64,000 nt of DNA from Paragordius varius. Its lineage: Eukaryota > Nematomorpha. A program made the translations under genes and the position numbers. The notes under the pieces are model-generated. The model worked only from the letters and a program-made list of their open reading frames with translations. It ran no database searches and was not told where the DNA came from. The stretch lies in assembly GCA_964247055.1 (NCBI GenBank), contig OZ176052.1, forward strand, positions 4,278,001-4,342,000. Direction: 5' to 3'. Below are positions 1 through 13,940 of this stretch, one piece after another. Within the stretch, counting starts at the first letter, position 1, and each line of letters opens with the position of its first letter.

Positions 1-3000
1 ATTTCTGATTATAACTTTCATTTTGCTTTGGCTATTTATGACCAATTCATGTATGATTTAAGCATAACCAACAGTCACATAAATGATAATGAACTCCAAG
101 GTTTAGTGCTTAATAATGCTAAGGCAGGAATCACCATAACTGATTCCATCATTGCCCACAATGGGTATCGTTCGGGTTTGCAATTAAGTGGCTTGAAAAA
201 TTTCTTAACCATTCACAATGTAACATGGGTTGGGAATGCGGACAGTTCAATGAATGTTACAAATGCCGAAGGAACCATAAATGTAACACAATCCAAAGTT
301 ATAGGCTCACGAGGAGGAGGTACAGGTCTGGGTTTAGCATTTTATCTGCCCCTCAATGATGATTCAATTATCAACAATGTTTCATCAAGGCTGAAAGAAT
401 GCCTAATAGATATTAGTCAAACTTATTTTGTGGGAAATCAAGGCCCTTCAATCCTTTACACCAAGTTTCCTATCACCCCGACACAAAAAACTTTGCTTGA
501 ATCTCAAGTTTCTCATCAAATGCGGTCACCTTTTGTAGAAAATGATAAGGTGAGACAATCTCTGCAAATAACCTTTTCCCGTTTTGAACAGAACAAAGAT
601 GATTCTATCAAAATTAATATGGTATCACCGACCAAATATGTTAAAAGAAATATCTGCTCTTTACGGGATAAATTTATACTTGATATAAATAACAATACAT
701 TTGAGAATAATGATAGACCCGGCATTCATATTGTTAGCGATGCGTCGTGGCCAAACCCATGTCCCTACGCAATCAATATTGGATCAAACACTTTTAATGT
801 CAGTAATGGCGGTATAACTTTTGTAGAACATTCTCCACAACAAAATATAGATGAAATTGTATCAAACATCGATCTTCAACATAACATTAACCCTAATGCC
901 ATACAAAATATTCCAAATGTGGCATTAAATAATTACCTAAATATCGAATATAATTACTTTATAAGAAATTATGGAACTTCGGTAGTGTATGTAGATTCAC
1001 CCGGAGACACAAATCATTTTCATATGTTTCATGCTCCACACCATTCCATTCAATTAACGACGCGCATAATGTATAATCACTTTGTGAACAATGTCATTCG
1101 TTTACGAGCCCGTAAATTGGATGAAAAGCCAAGAACTATCCGTTCTAGATCACGTATTAATGCTGTGCTCACTATTGCAGGTTGTAGCAAAAATATATTA
1201 GTACAACGGAACCATTTTGCAAATGCTCCTCTCTACTCAGATTACGAAATAGGTATGGGAAATGTTTAATTTTTTATACAAGCAAGTAGCTATATATAAT
1301 AAATAAAAAGATCTTTTTAATTGGCCCATAGAGAAATTAGTTTTTGCTTATATAGAGAAGGTTCGAAATATATAGATGCATTCAAAAATAATTTAATTTT
1401 ATTATTTAAGCATATGCAACTTAGCAATATTCTATAGTTCTTGCCGATTGAAAAGGCTTATTCAAGTTTGAGAAATGGCAATTTTTTGAATTTTTGTTAG
1501 TATATTTTTGCAAATTATAGATTTCCAAATTTTTCGCAGGTCCTCATGTTGACGCCTTACAGAAAGCATACTTATCAATAAAACAAACAATTTTTTAAAT
1601 ATGCCAACTTATTATATTTTGGCTCTTTACTATATAAAATGTGTTGTTCCATAATTTTTTTGATACTAGATATATAAATATAATTAATAAAAAAGGTTTT
1701 ATTCATATTCCATATTTTTTAAACCATATCACAAGGTACCCGTTGCACTGATCGCTCTATTGATTTCAATGCTGCATATAATTGGTTTGATACACAACTA
1801 GTTGTTGATCAATACCACGTGAATGAAATCTATGACAAGGTTTTTGATCGAAAAATGCGTTATAACCTTGCTGGTATAACGGTTCACCCATTTTTACGGA
1901 CTGAAAATCTGAATGGGCCCACATCTATGTCACCTTTTACGCGTAAATTTATGCGCCGTAGTACAGAAATGAATAATGATGATGGTCAACAAGTAGTTTT
2001 CATTGGAGGTTTGTTGGAGGATAGGCTTTATCTTTCCCGTGAGTACACGCCATACATTGTATCAGAGGACATTTACATTACAAAAACGGGAGAACTGCGT
2101 ATAGACCAGGGCGTAGAACTACATTTCATGGCTGGTACAGGGATGTTTATTGAAGGCAAAATATATGCCATAGGTAAATAAATTGATTGTGAGAATTACG
2201 CATTATAAAATATTGTAATGCATTTTGAATTAAGCTTGAATGCGTATAAAATAGGTTAGATTTTTAATTTTCGACTTTTATTAAAAAATTTAACATTTTA
2301 TGAATTATAACGAAATGTGAATTTTTTTGCGATAAAGACTAATCAATAAATCAAAAATTAAAAATCCAGTTTTTTTTATATAGGCTTTTAAGCTTAATTT
2401 AAAATAAATTACATATGCCATAGGTGTTTACGATCCTTACAATCACCAACTCGGTAAAATTGTATTTAAACAACACGTTGAAATTTCTGCGACTAACAAG
2501 GATGATTTCAATTTTATGTCACCACAAATTTCTCAAGATCACTACCTTAATACTTATGAAAATGCGACGACAGCCAAACCTGACGACCTGCTAAAAGGTT
2601 CTGTCACTGAAAGCTTGCAAGATTACGTTCCTACAACATTAAGTTGGGATTCTGTGATAAAGCAACATACTACCCTATCTGTCCAACAAATCCATGCAAC
2701 TGAACGTAGTAACCCAGCCATAAAAACCTTGTATGATAAGGTAAAAGGACTAATTAAATTTAAGAGACGCTAAATGGATAAATTTCTTCACATTAATTTT
2801 CTAAAAACAATATAATGTGTTATAAATTATTCTTTTTATATCATCTTAATCTCATATATATTTACCCTTTATAAGATCAATGACCGTTTGTTGGCCCGAG
2901 GACATAATGTTAGGATTGGCTCAGATTTTCGATTACATGTACGTCTCTCTGCTTTGGCCAAATCATCAAATTCTTCCCACCATAATATAAATTGGAATTA

Positions 3001-6000
3001 CGACGATACTAATAATAATATGGATGAATGGGGAACTGTTTGTAATCATGGATGGACTTTGCAAAACACCATGCTAGTATGTAGTTCTTTAGGTCTTGTG
3101 GGAGATCCCCATGCTTGGCTCCTTAAACCTAGGCCTGTGCTTAAAGGACGTAAGTATCAAGACACGTCTCAAAGTTACCCTTCACGCATTGCTATGAATC
3201 AAGTTACTTGTGATCAAAATAGCATGGATATCACAAATTGTGCGTACGACGCAGAAACTGAACATTCTTGTACCCATGATGAAGATGTAGTGTTTCAATG
3301 TGTTGAACCGCGATGGGCAGGTATAATCTACTAAAATGTTTTTGCCTTAATAATAAACTATTAATAATAATACTCTTGATTATAGCTATAAACTTTTAGT
3401 TATAATATGTAAAAAAGCAAATTTAATTAATAAGCGTTTCAATTTATGTTAATATTTGAGATAATCATCCAAAAATAACACTTTTTTATGTCAAAATCCT
3501 TTTTTCTTGTATATATAAAACAAATAAGAAATTAATGTACTAAAATCTGAAAATATTTAACTTTTTCTAGTCTTATTTTAATCTGTGCATCTATGTTGAT
3601 TAAATAGGTATTCGATTTGGATTTTATGCACAAAGCAGTGATCTGCAAAATATTGAACTTAGAGATGCCGGCCTCCTGGATTACGATACGGGCGAAAAAA
3701 TTTCCGCATTAACCATTGATTACATGGTACATAACATGGGTGGAATGGATATTAGTAATAATGCTTACCAGGGCATACATGTGCTATACAATGACGTTTT
3801 TAACCCCAAAGTTTTTGAGAATGTGCGCGTTTCCCAAAATCAGGATGATGGTATGTTTGAAAATTTTTCACAAAAATATATTTTTTTTCTATGGAACTAA
3901 GTCCATAAATTACCTAATTGTATGTATGTACTATGGAGATCCGATTAAATATATAAAATTAAACCTAAATTAAATTGTACTGAAAATGTTAATAAAGTAT
4001 TTAATTTTCGTTTAATTTAATATGTAACGCAGCTTCCATATTCTTTAAAACAATATTCATTCCATATTAATATTTCCCTAATTTGATGTCTTTTTTCAGA
4101 GTTACAGATGATAATAAATAATTTTGCCTTATGTTAGGTTTGTTAATTACTATAAACTTATTTTGCAATAAATATATGCAGGTATGACGATTAGAACTCC
4201 GAGCACCTCTCTTTGGAACTCAATCGTATCCGATAATGCGGGGGCTGGGATGGTATTTAACCCCTACATTCCTGCCAAATATATGCGTGATGCTTTATCC
4301 TGGAATGGACGTTTTCGATACCCGAATAAACAAATTGTTAATGTTCTTGGTCAGAGTAATCCCTACAAAATATTAGATATTGGGAAATTTGACGAAATAT
4401 ACCTGTATTTGGGACCGTATGTGGAACAACAGCAAAGCGTCTCTGATATCAATCCTTACACTTATCAGAATCAAAGTGTCGTTATAAAAGTTAGAGATCC
4501 CGGATACTCTTTGGCTATTCAACATTTTGGGTCTTTGCATTTGTTTGAAGGTGTATTGAGTTTGCATCAAAACAACCGTAGACCGGACCACTCTGGCAAC
4601 GTAAATGAAGGTTCAACAATCAATTTTGACGAATTTCTCATATCGTCTCCATACACTCTTACATCAAATCTCATCCGGTTTGATATTTCAGCTCGAGTAC
4701 ATGATATACTTACGCCCAATCATATTGTAGTATTCAAAATAAAACCGTATAAATGTAAGTTATAATAAACATACAGTTTTGATTTGTTGGTTTTATAACG
4801 AAAAATATAAATTGGAATCAAAAAAGTGGATTATTATTATTATCTGCAATTTTAGCTTATTATGCGAAACCGATTGTATCATTCGTTCGTGTATTCAATA
4901 CAACATTCTCTCGAAATAATGACGGATGTACTATTAAAACTTACGATTCGCGATCCAATGCTGATCTATTTTCGCCCTTTCCAATTGGCAGGTCTCAATA
5001 TAATAACTCATGTTAAAATTATTGATATTTTTCTCACATATTTTAGGTTTAAATAAATTTATATTCTATCAAATATTTTGCCTTTTAAAAAATATGCGTG
5101 ATGGTTTGGATATATTTTATCTCATTCTTAATTACAATACTTTATAAAATATTTGACATTTTTTTCCAGAATTTACGATTAATAGGATGGATAATTAATA
5201 TTTACTATTATTGTTTTGTATATGACAAGTTTAAAGCAATAACGTTTGTTTTAAGGATTAGATCTTTTCTCTTAAAACCACAACATAAATAGTTTTTTAA
5301 AATAAAAAATAAAATATTCTATTTTAGTCAATTCCCTATGGTGGATATGCATATGCGTTTTGCTAATCTTACGATGTTATTTGTGGGCTCCCGATTTGAA
5401 TCAAACAAGCAAAATGCCATCTCACTCGTATCTCCATTCCATAACGTGAGAAACGTTGCTGCAGGAATGGTCTCTAATTTAACACTCATCTGTGAGAATT
5501 GTCATTTTGTTTGGAATAATGGTATATGGGAAACGGCGGACTTATACAGCTATGATTCTAACCACATATGGAATATCATATTGTACAAAAGCACGTTTGA
5601 AAGCAATTATGGAGGTTAGATATAACAATATCTTTTTAACACACATGTGTTGAGCGCATTCAATTATTAATATATGATTTTCTATAGAATAACTAAATTT
5701 TTCCATATATTTTATGCAAAATTTAGGTTTGAAACTGTTTCTGCCCTATTTGTTGGATCCGTTTCCGAATAAGTGGGCCGCTAAACATTCCATACTCATT
5801 GCGGAAAACATTTGGAAGGACAATATCAATTTTACTTTAAGGATCGGTGGTGCTTATGCTAATATAACTATTCTCAACAATGTAATATCCCATAACATTG
5901 GGTTAAAACGAAATTATATGTCCACCAATTCCCTTAACAATATGGAAAGTGGGGATGTAATCGATAGCGCACTAATTAGCATTGCCAATGTACTAAAACC

Positions 6001-7399
6001 AACTACGTTTGTCAATAATACAGTGCTAAAAAATACAGCTGATACCATTATAAAATTTGCATTTGATTCTAATGATATTCCATTTTTCGATAGAATGGCT
6101 CACGGTACACAGGCAATCAGTGTAAACATAAAATTCAATTATTTCCGTTATAATAATCCACTTTCAACTATGAATTTGGACGATATTGATGTTTATTCAG
6201 CAACCTCAGGATCTATACTTAACCGATTACATTTAATAGGGATATACGGGGCTACGAATGCACTCGTTAATTATAATATTTTCCAGGTCAATCAATTTTC
6301 TCACATGCTTATCAATGGATTAAATTACATTAGTGATGATATTGATGGTAATACATTTGACGTCCCTACTTCATTCTATTCTCAATTGGCAAATAACCAA
6401 ACAAGCCATGAAACATCACAATATAATGCATATGATGCGAGGACCGTGCGTTTTTCTGATTACTCGCTTGATGCAACCTTTAATTATTGGGACACCTTAG
6501 AATCTCATGTCATTAGTAATCTCATATTCGATTACTATGATTGGAATAATTTAGGTGTAACTAAATGGTCACCGATACTAAGATTACCGGACATAGATAA
6601 ACCTCAAATCCATTTTGGATCATTGGAGCATCAATACTTTAATGCTGAAGCGGATTATTTGGGTGGTGTACTTTCCAAAGATGCAATCCTCCTTTCTCGA
6701 CCTAAACCTTACACTGTTTCAAAGGATATTACAGTACCCGTTGGGAAGACTTTAACGATTGAGGAAGGAGCCATACTAAATTTCGAAGCAAACATTGGTA
6801 TTCTTGTCCATGGTTCACTACGGTGTCAAGGCTCACCTGAAAAACCTATAATATTCCAGGGCTTAAATGATGTCCCCAAATCAAGACACCGAGATAAAAA
6901 AGTTTTTCAAAAGCGTATGTCGCCTCCACTGATGGTACAAAATCGATCTATTCGTCAATTATCACAATCTTTCCCAAAAACGGATAACAATGATTTACCG
7001 TTGGAATTGCATGCTAGTAAAGTAGTTTCATCAACCCTGACTCCTCAATTACCAACTATGGTAAGGTTAAGAGATGGTCCACACGCTTATGAAGGATATT
7101 TACAATACTTTAATACCACTTATCAAGATTGGTTGCCTTATTGCGACGATGGTTTTACCCTAACAAATGCACGCATAATTTGCAACACTTTGGGTTATGA
7201 ATCTCAGTACACTCATTTTTGGTGGAGTGAAAGAATGATCTCCAATGTGGTCGATGGGGAACCCGCCAAATTTGATCTAAACAAAATGCAGTATATTAAG
7301 TTTTTATATTAAATGTTCTGTTAGACATGATAAAAGTTAAGTGATTTTCGTATAATATAGTATATTGGGTTTATTTTGACGTAAAAATCAAGAAAACAT

Positions 7400-7430
<31 letters not shown>

Positions 7431-10400
7431 TTTTATACAACTATTTTACTATCGCACGCTAACATTCTTTTTATATCCATATTTTACAATTTTAAAAAAT
7501 AAAATCTTGAAAATATTAACAATAATATTTCCTAAAATAGGTTGTATGAAGAAAGTAATCCTCACCCATTAGATTGCCATGGTTGTGAAAGCGATTGGAA
7601 ACAATGTCATCCACGATTAATTGCGCCCAAACGTAATCCCACCACATGTTTCGAGTCTTCATATATTTATATAAGGTATAAATAATGAGTTTATTATATT
7701 CAGAAAAATAATTATGTAACTCGAGTAAACAAAAGTTCATGTTTCAAATAAATTCGATTTATTCTGAATTTACAAAATTCCAATAATATCTATTTATATT
7801 GGTTAACATACACTTGGCATAAATTGTTTAATGAATTAAGTAGCACCTGTACACTATTAAATTAATTAGATTTATTAAGTTTTCTTTCATGTTTTATACT
7901 ATCACATTTTTAGGTGCGGTATAAAACCGGGCCGGTTTGCCAAATCGTATTGGGGTGGCATTCGTTTTGTTCAACAACGTAGTGGCGTTGGTGGCACGAC
8001 ATTACTTAATTCTGAACACTCTGCCCATCACCATCATACCAATTCAATTGGGTCATTACAAGAACACGAGATTTTACATGGGAACAACATGCAATCGAAT
8101 TCCCTTTTGGCTCATGTAATTATCCGTGGAGCTGGGAAACTGCATGGACATATGGCCGCGGCCATTGGCGTGATTGGGGGAGGAGACGCAGCTGGTTCCC
8201 TTGAACTTGATGGCACAATCGTGAAAGATAATGCTTGGCACGGGATTCAATATTTTAATCCGGGGCGCGATGTGCATATGAGCCCGGTGAATCGTCCAAT
8301 TAGCATTGTACATAATGCTGGAATTGGAATCAATAGCGTCAATCTATTGGATATGGGCACCTACCCTTCTGACACTGCTGAAGAAACCAGCAATGATAAT
8401 ATCAACAAATATATGGAAAAAACGAAATCTTTGTATCTAGAACGTTCAATTAGCGAAAGTAATGCCATACTTGATATCTGTAAAATGCCAACCAAAACTA
8501 TACATATTTCACCAACGCGACTTAACTCTTTGTTAGTTGGGTATGAATTTGATTCTGTGGCAAAAAAGCGATGTTCCATGGCATTCACGCTATCTAATCA
8601 AAAAACGCTCGGTTTTAGAGTTTTGGTAATTAGATAATCCTATTTATGCAATAATTATTGAAACCGAAAAAATTCCTTTTCATTATTTATATTATAAAAT
8701 AGTATAAGAAAATTAATTTAGGGATTAGAAGAACCATACTTTTTAGGAACGGTTTAACCAACAAATATTTATTTTTTCACAATATCAACTTTTTTTAAAG
8801 TATCTATTAATTTAAATCACAAAAGTAAATTTTCATATATGAAAAGTAGCTACATCAATGATTGTATATAATGATTTTTATTTCTTGTGGTCAAACATTC
8901 ACATTATAATTAACAAAATAAAAACTTATAGAATTTGAACCACAATATTTTATGAATATTATGCGGAGCCAGGCCAAAAAAAAACTTGAGTACTATAGTT
9001 ACGGTTTTAACCTCTAATTTTATTTAATGTACTTTGATTTGCGAGGTTACGCCAAGTTTGAAAATCGCCGATTAATTTAAAATAAAGTTACTGTGATTCC
9101 CAAATTTCATTTTTGCACAAAACGTTTTTTTCCATTTCTTTCTATAGCATGCACACAATCCTTCGGCCTTATCATCTCCCTTTACACGGACAATTATATC
9201 ATTGTTTAGAGCTAGCCCATTTACCTCACAGAATTTGATAGCAATCATTAATGAAACTAACGTACATAGTCGGACTGTATATCACAGCAATAGTAATGAA
9301 ATTTTCGTTTACATGGAAGCTGATTCTGGAGACCCAAGTGAAGCTTGGATTGCTGAAATTATAAGTTTTCCGACTTCCGCGTTTTCTAGTATACTAACTA
9401 TTACGATACAATAAATCAAATTTTTGAAGTTTTGTTAACGAAACGAATTAATTTATTTAATTTAATTAATAGAACAAACATCGCAACATTTTGATAACAT
9501 TGAGCTAGAAAGTAATCGATTAAGTGCTTTCCAATTTTTTACGCTTGGTAAGACAACTCCTAATCTTCAACTGCAGAAAAATCGAATATTTGGAAATGGA
9601 ATACATTCTTTAAATTTTACGAGTGGTTTACCAACAGTGTCGATTGAAACGCAGGTATTAATTTACTTTTTTGATTAAAAAAATAAATATAAAAATTAAA
9701 CATATAAACTAAATAAAATAATTTCGGATTCAGCGTTAAAGATTTTAATAGATATTTTTTGCCCCAATACTAATTATCTTTATTACTTTTTTAATATTAA
9801 TTTTTGTAGAACATGCAAAATATGTTGATAGCCAATAACTATATCGGTAATAATTTCGGAAATACTTTGCAAATATTATCTCAATCATCGGCTCATTCCA
9901 TGGGTCTCAATGCCATAATTGCAAATAATGTGTTGTATCGAAATAGGTTTGGATATTCAGCCCTTTTATCGGGTTTGCATAAAAGTCGAAGTAATCAAGA
10001 ATTACTGCTCACTTCAAATGCTTTCATGGAAAATTTTTGTCCTACTACTCAAACAGTGGCTTCTCTTATTGACATACGACACATAATATTGAATATGTCA
10101 AACAATTATGTCGCAAATAATTTAGCACATGGACATATATTAGCTGTGCATGGTTTTAGGGATGTTATCCCACACGTTGCACAATCGGTGTTTGAAAATA
10201 CGTTTTATAATAACACAGTGTTTAATGATCCGTATAATAATGCGGATATAGACGATAATGACTCTTTGCAAGGTTTACACAAACACAAAACCATTTCTAC
10301 CGTATTTGCAGGCTCAGCTTTCCAAGAATATACCCATAATTTATTCGAAAACACGGCAAATGATTTCGAATTTGCCGTTTCTAAACGTTACCGGTATATA

Positions 10401-13400
10401 CTATTTTTTGTACTAAATTTTAAACGCTTTAATAAACATATAGAAATAACCTTTATCATGATTTAATCGCTATTCATATAAACTAGATGGGATTTATGGA
10501 CCGGGCCTTTATTAGCCCAACATAATTGGTGGGGCTCAAATCATAAATCTGTCGTAAAATCACGTATCAAGGATAATTCCGATGAGCACAATATGATACA
10601 GATTAAATATGAACCATTTATAACGCATAATACTACTTCAATATACAGTAATGACTTTTTTAAATACATTTTTTATTTTAAAAAAACGTATATTAATTAA
10701 TATTTTTCTAATCAATAGGTATTTGTCCACCGGGTTGGATACATTTTGAAGATCAATCCTGCATGCTTTATGTCGGGGGCGCTATGAGATTCAAAGAAGC
10801 CATCGAATTTTGTAATTCTCAGGGTGGTATACTGCCATACCAAATATCTGATTCAGATTTACTGAAACGTTTTATCCGACATAACCAATACACTTATGCG
10901 CCACAAAATCTTATTTGGGTGCAAAAACAGGCCAGTGCATACCTCGAAAATTATGCCAAATGTTATGCATTATCTAGTGGTGATAATAGTATCGAAGAAA
11001 TTTCTTGCCACAATCTTTTACCCTTTATTTGTGAAATAAGTGAGATTTTTCACGCTTAATTGAAAATAATGTGATAAATGTTTTGCTGAACTTTATATTT
11101 ATTTTATTAATTTATGATATGGAGTATAGGTCCTATCACAAGTTTATCCATGATGGAATGGATCGAAAAACCGTATAGTATACTAGTTTTGGGTATACTG
11201 TTGTTAGCCATCGTTTTCATAGCATGTGTCATTTTTTGCTGGCAAAACAAATCAAAAATTAGGAAGAAAGAAGCCTTTGTCCGACGTAATTCAATTAGAT
11301 CATCCATCCGTTCAAATCGCTCCATAAAAAGTATGAACAGTACAACGGGGTTCTTATCTACTACCACGTTATCAAGTAATGGCCATAAATTACGCAATGG
11401 TTCAACTTACCGGCGTCCACCTCTAGGGGGATTTGAATTACCATTTTTTCAACATCAGCAAAATGATAACTCTCCTGTTGGTACAAATGATAATAATGAT
11501 ACGCTTAAAAGCATGAATAATTCTGGTTCAAACATGTATGCTAACGGTAGTTTAATGAATCATCAACAACCTTTGGTAGTTGCCCAAACAATAGAAAAGC
11601 GTGGGACCCCAAATACATCTGCTGCTTTAACTGGAAAAAATTCACGAATGACTTATGATATGTATTCAGTTACAACACTTAATACCATATCTGATACGGG
11701 TTACAGGGAACATGAACCATCCATCTTGAATGAAGCAAATTTCTTAGCTATCCAAGAGGATGATTTAGTGTCAGATGTTGGGACAAATGTTATTCCTGAC
11801 GAAAATTGTTCAAGTTTTTATGATTATAATTCACGTGTCTCCAATGATAAAATGTATCGACAACAAAGGCTTCTAAATCACTCAAATCAAAGTAACAACA
11901 ATAATAACAATACTACAATGTTAGCAGGTACACCGGTTAAATTACCGACTTTTGCGTCTATATCAAAAACGACCAAATTTTACCGTCAACCCACCATTTA
12001 TGAACAACAAGGTGACACACTACAGCAAAATACGGAAAACTTTGCGTTACATCATAACCCCAATAATACATTAAATATGAATGGTGAAAAGGAGACTATA
12101 GGTGATAATGATTCCAACAGTGATATGAGTGGAACCATGTTACTTCCACACTCAAATCATGCGGCAAGTTTTGATGCAAATCATCGCAAAAAATTGGAAG
12201 AAAAACGAAGAATGTATGAATCTGCTAACGCCTATCATAAATTAAGGTATTTTTGACTATAAAAGTATTATTGAATTTATATATATAGAGTAGACTTTCA
12301 TTTTCTCTTTTCCCCATAAGGATCGCGATTGTGAAAAAAATGTATTTTTTAAAATTTATTTCCTTTTTTTTTTCATTTGCCAAAAATATTTATTAATATT
12401 CCTATAAATTAAAAAAATATCATTTTTGATCATTCTGTCGGCAAAATGCCCACAAACAACTGAGTTTATGTGAAGATAAACTCAACTTAAACTAATGAAA
12501 CTATAGGATATCATTCATGCACTTAGTATAACCAATTAATTATATAAGTGCCGTTTTTTAAACTTATTATGAAGGGGATAATTATAGGAGAATAAAAGGA
12601 AACGACGGATCGAATGTTTTTGTATTAACAATCGTAGAATCCGTAAAAAACGATAAACGAAAATTAAATAGAAAATTAACTGAAGATATAAATGACATGT
12701 GGTACCCCTTTTTTACGGATACAATTGTTAAATATTCAGCGTTGACTTTACACATATAATATATACCTTTTACAGTTCAAATTCACCCTTGAACAATTCA
12801 AATTCACCCAAAAAATAAATTATATGTTTTTCGACTAATATAGCTCATTAATAAATATATCTTTATAGCATAGTTTATTATTTTTTCAGTATTATCTTAA
12901 TTTAAAACATAATTTTTATTTTTTTAACTATATAAAAATATTGGTAATTTTTAATCTTAAAAAACATATATTTTATTTGAAAGTAAATTTAAATTATTTA
13001 TGGGTGAATTTGAATAGTTTAAGGGTGAATTTACATTGTAAATGGTATATATAATATTAATATATAAAATTTTATATGTATACAGATATGAAGATGTCAG
13101 TATAGCTTCGACCATTCAAGAAGTTGAATCCAAAGAAAATACGTTAGAAACGTATGCCGATATCATTTATAAACCGATCACTGAATCAAATGAGAATGCA
13201 ACCACGACGGCGACGACGCCTGATACAGAAGATGGGAGCCATAGTTTACCGCCTCCTATTATCTATATGCAACCAAACAGCCTTCAACACAATAATCCAG
13301 ATTTGTTGAGTCCCAAAGAGAAAACATTTAGCAATCAACAAGCATTTTACAATAATACAACTAATTTTAATAATAGATCATCTGAAATGATGTCTAATCA

Positions 13401-13917
13401 TGTCCACAGCCTCAGTAATAACAATATTATGGATAGTGCTTACGATTCAAATGATAGCAAAGAGTTGTTAAATGACCATAAAACTAATACTAATTATACA
13501 AACAACCACACAAATATCATTCCACTTCAAATGAGGGATCAACGTAATTGCATTCTATAATTTCTAATGAAAAATGACTTTTATAAAAAAAATGTATAAA
13601 TTATTACTGGTTCTTTGTCAGACTGATTTCTAAATCAAATAAATTTATGTTTTTTGTGTTTGATATTGATAGAATATACAAAATCGAATCAGTTTTTACC
13701 AAATAATCATTCATATGGCAAACAAACACATTTGGAACCAACTATATCAGATTTCGATTGCTCCAATTTTCATGGAGAAGGTGACCGAAGCATGTCCTAT
13801 TATACGCTAAATAGCAATAAAAATGGTATGAATCAAACAATCTCCTCTCATTTTACTTCATCTTTACCTAAATCACAGAATTCAGATTTGCTCAAAATTA
13901 AAGAATCTGATGTATAA
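1..13917 (+). CDS. bark: Protein bark beetle (Anakonda) orthologue, 3' nineteen exons
   Basis: Large single-pass protein of tricellular junctions in arthropod epithelia (family knowledge). The 5' end lies outside the window. Exons I trace: 1-1252, 1736-2173, 2424-2740, 2876-3320, 3608-3850, 4182-4754, 4856-4991, 5328-5614, 5727-7290, 7541-7675, 7914-8625, 9148-9388, 9473-9654, 9810-10393, 10487-10647, 10719-11039, 11130-12246, 13086-13543, 13673-13917. All junctions are GT-AG, every phase matches, and the sum is 9411 nt (3136 codons plus stop). Visible domains: beta-helix repeats in the first exon; a repeat restart near 2050 (RIDQGVELHFMAGTG); an SRCR domain at about 2924-3310 (EWGTVCNHGW, then paired Cys); a second restart near 6710 (TLTIEEGAILNFEA); a second SRCR at about 7060-7670; a C-type lectin domain at 10719-11039; a membrane helix at about 11175-11245 (SILVLGILLLAIVFIACVIF). 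A cytoplasmic tail of roughly 565 Asn/Ser-rich residues follows. The protein ends in ESDV, a class I PDZ-ligand pattern. Family assignment is firm; the last intron is inferred from phase. Confidence 0.95.
1253..1735 (+). repeat. Diverged interspersed-repeat fragment in bark intron 1
   Basis: The stretch around 1455-1530 (gcttattcaag, then tttgcaaattatag) resembles 62250-62330 near the far end of the window with the same order of motifs. It is best read as an old repeat copy inside an otherwise ordinary 483-nt intron. The class is not determined. Confidence 0.35.
2174..2423 (+). other. bark intron bounded by a 13-bp direct repeat at both splice sites
   Basis: The exon/intron junction at the 5' end and the intron/exon junction at the 3' end both read atatgccataggt (2163-2175 and 2413-2425). 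Each copy supplies an AG|GT splice position. This is what an insertion with target-site duplication would leave if the insert became an intron. The interior contains gagaattacgcatt and a gaatgcgta motif that recur beside the hairpin at 16633-16723, which suggests a shared small repeat. Clear terminal inverted repeats were not found. Confidence 0.7.
7399..7427. repeat. (AT)n microsatellite in a bark intron
   Basis: An uninterrupted run of about 28 nt of alternating A and T, in the intron 7291-7540. Confidence 0.9.
12763..13049. mobile_element. MITE family B, copy 1 (bark intron 17)
   Basis: About 287 bp with inverted ends: the left end begins taccttttacagttcaaatt and the right end closes with ttgtaaatggta, flanked by TA-rich DNA. 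Internally, caaattcaccc motifs on the left face gggtgaatttg motifs on the right. It lies in the 839-nt intron before the penultimate bark exon, ending about 37 bp upstream of that exon. Ends starting TACCATTT and a TA target fit a Tc1/mariner-type non-autonomous element. No coding sequence is seen. Confidence 0.7.
13544..13672 (+). other. Last bark intron, retainable, giving an alternative C-terminus
   Basis: Splicing the gtaatt donor at 13544 to the gatag acceptor at 13672 joins phase 1 to phase 1 and opens a final exon ending ESDV. If the intron is retained, the reading frame stops at 13560 after NCIL. Both outcomes are readable from the sequence. The spliced form is favoured because the downstream exon keeps the same Asn/Ser-rich composition and is followed by a polyadenylation signal. 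Confidence 0.65.
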
Positions 13918-13934
13918 AATAATTTATTATGTCT

Positions 13935-13940
13935 AATAAA
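13935..13940 (+). terminator. Polyadenylation signal AATAAA of bark
   Basis: A canonical AATAAA hexamer 18 nt after the stop codon of the last bark exon, and the first one downstream. Confidence 0.65.
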
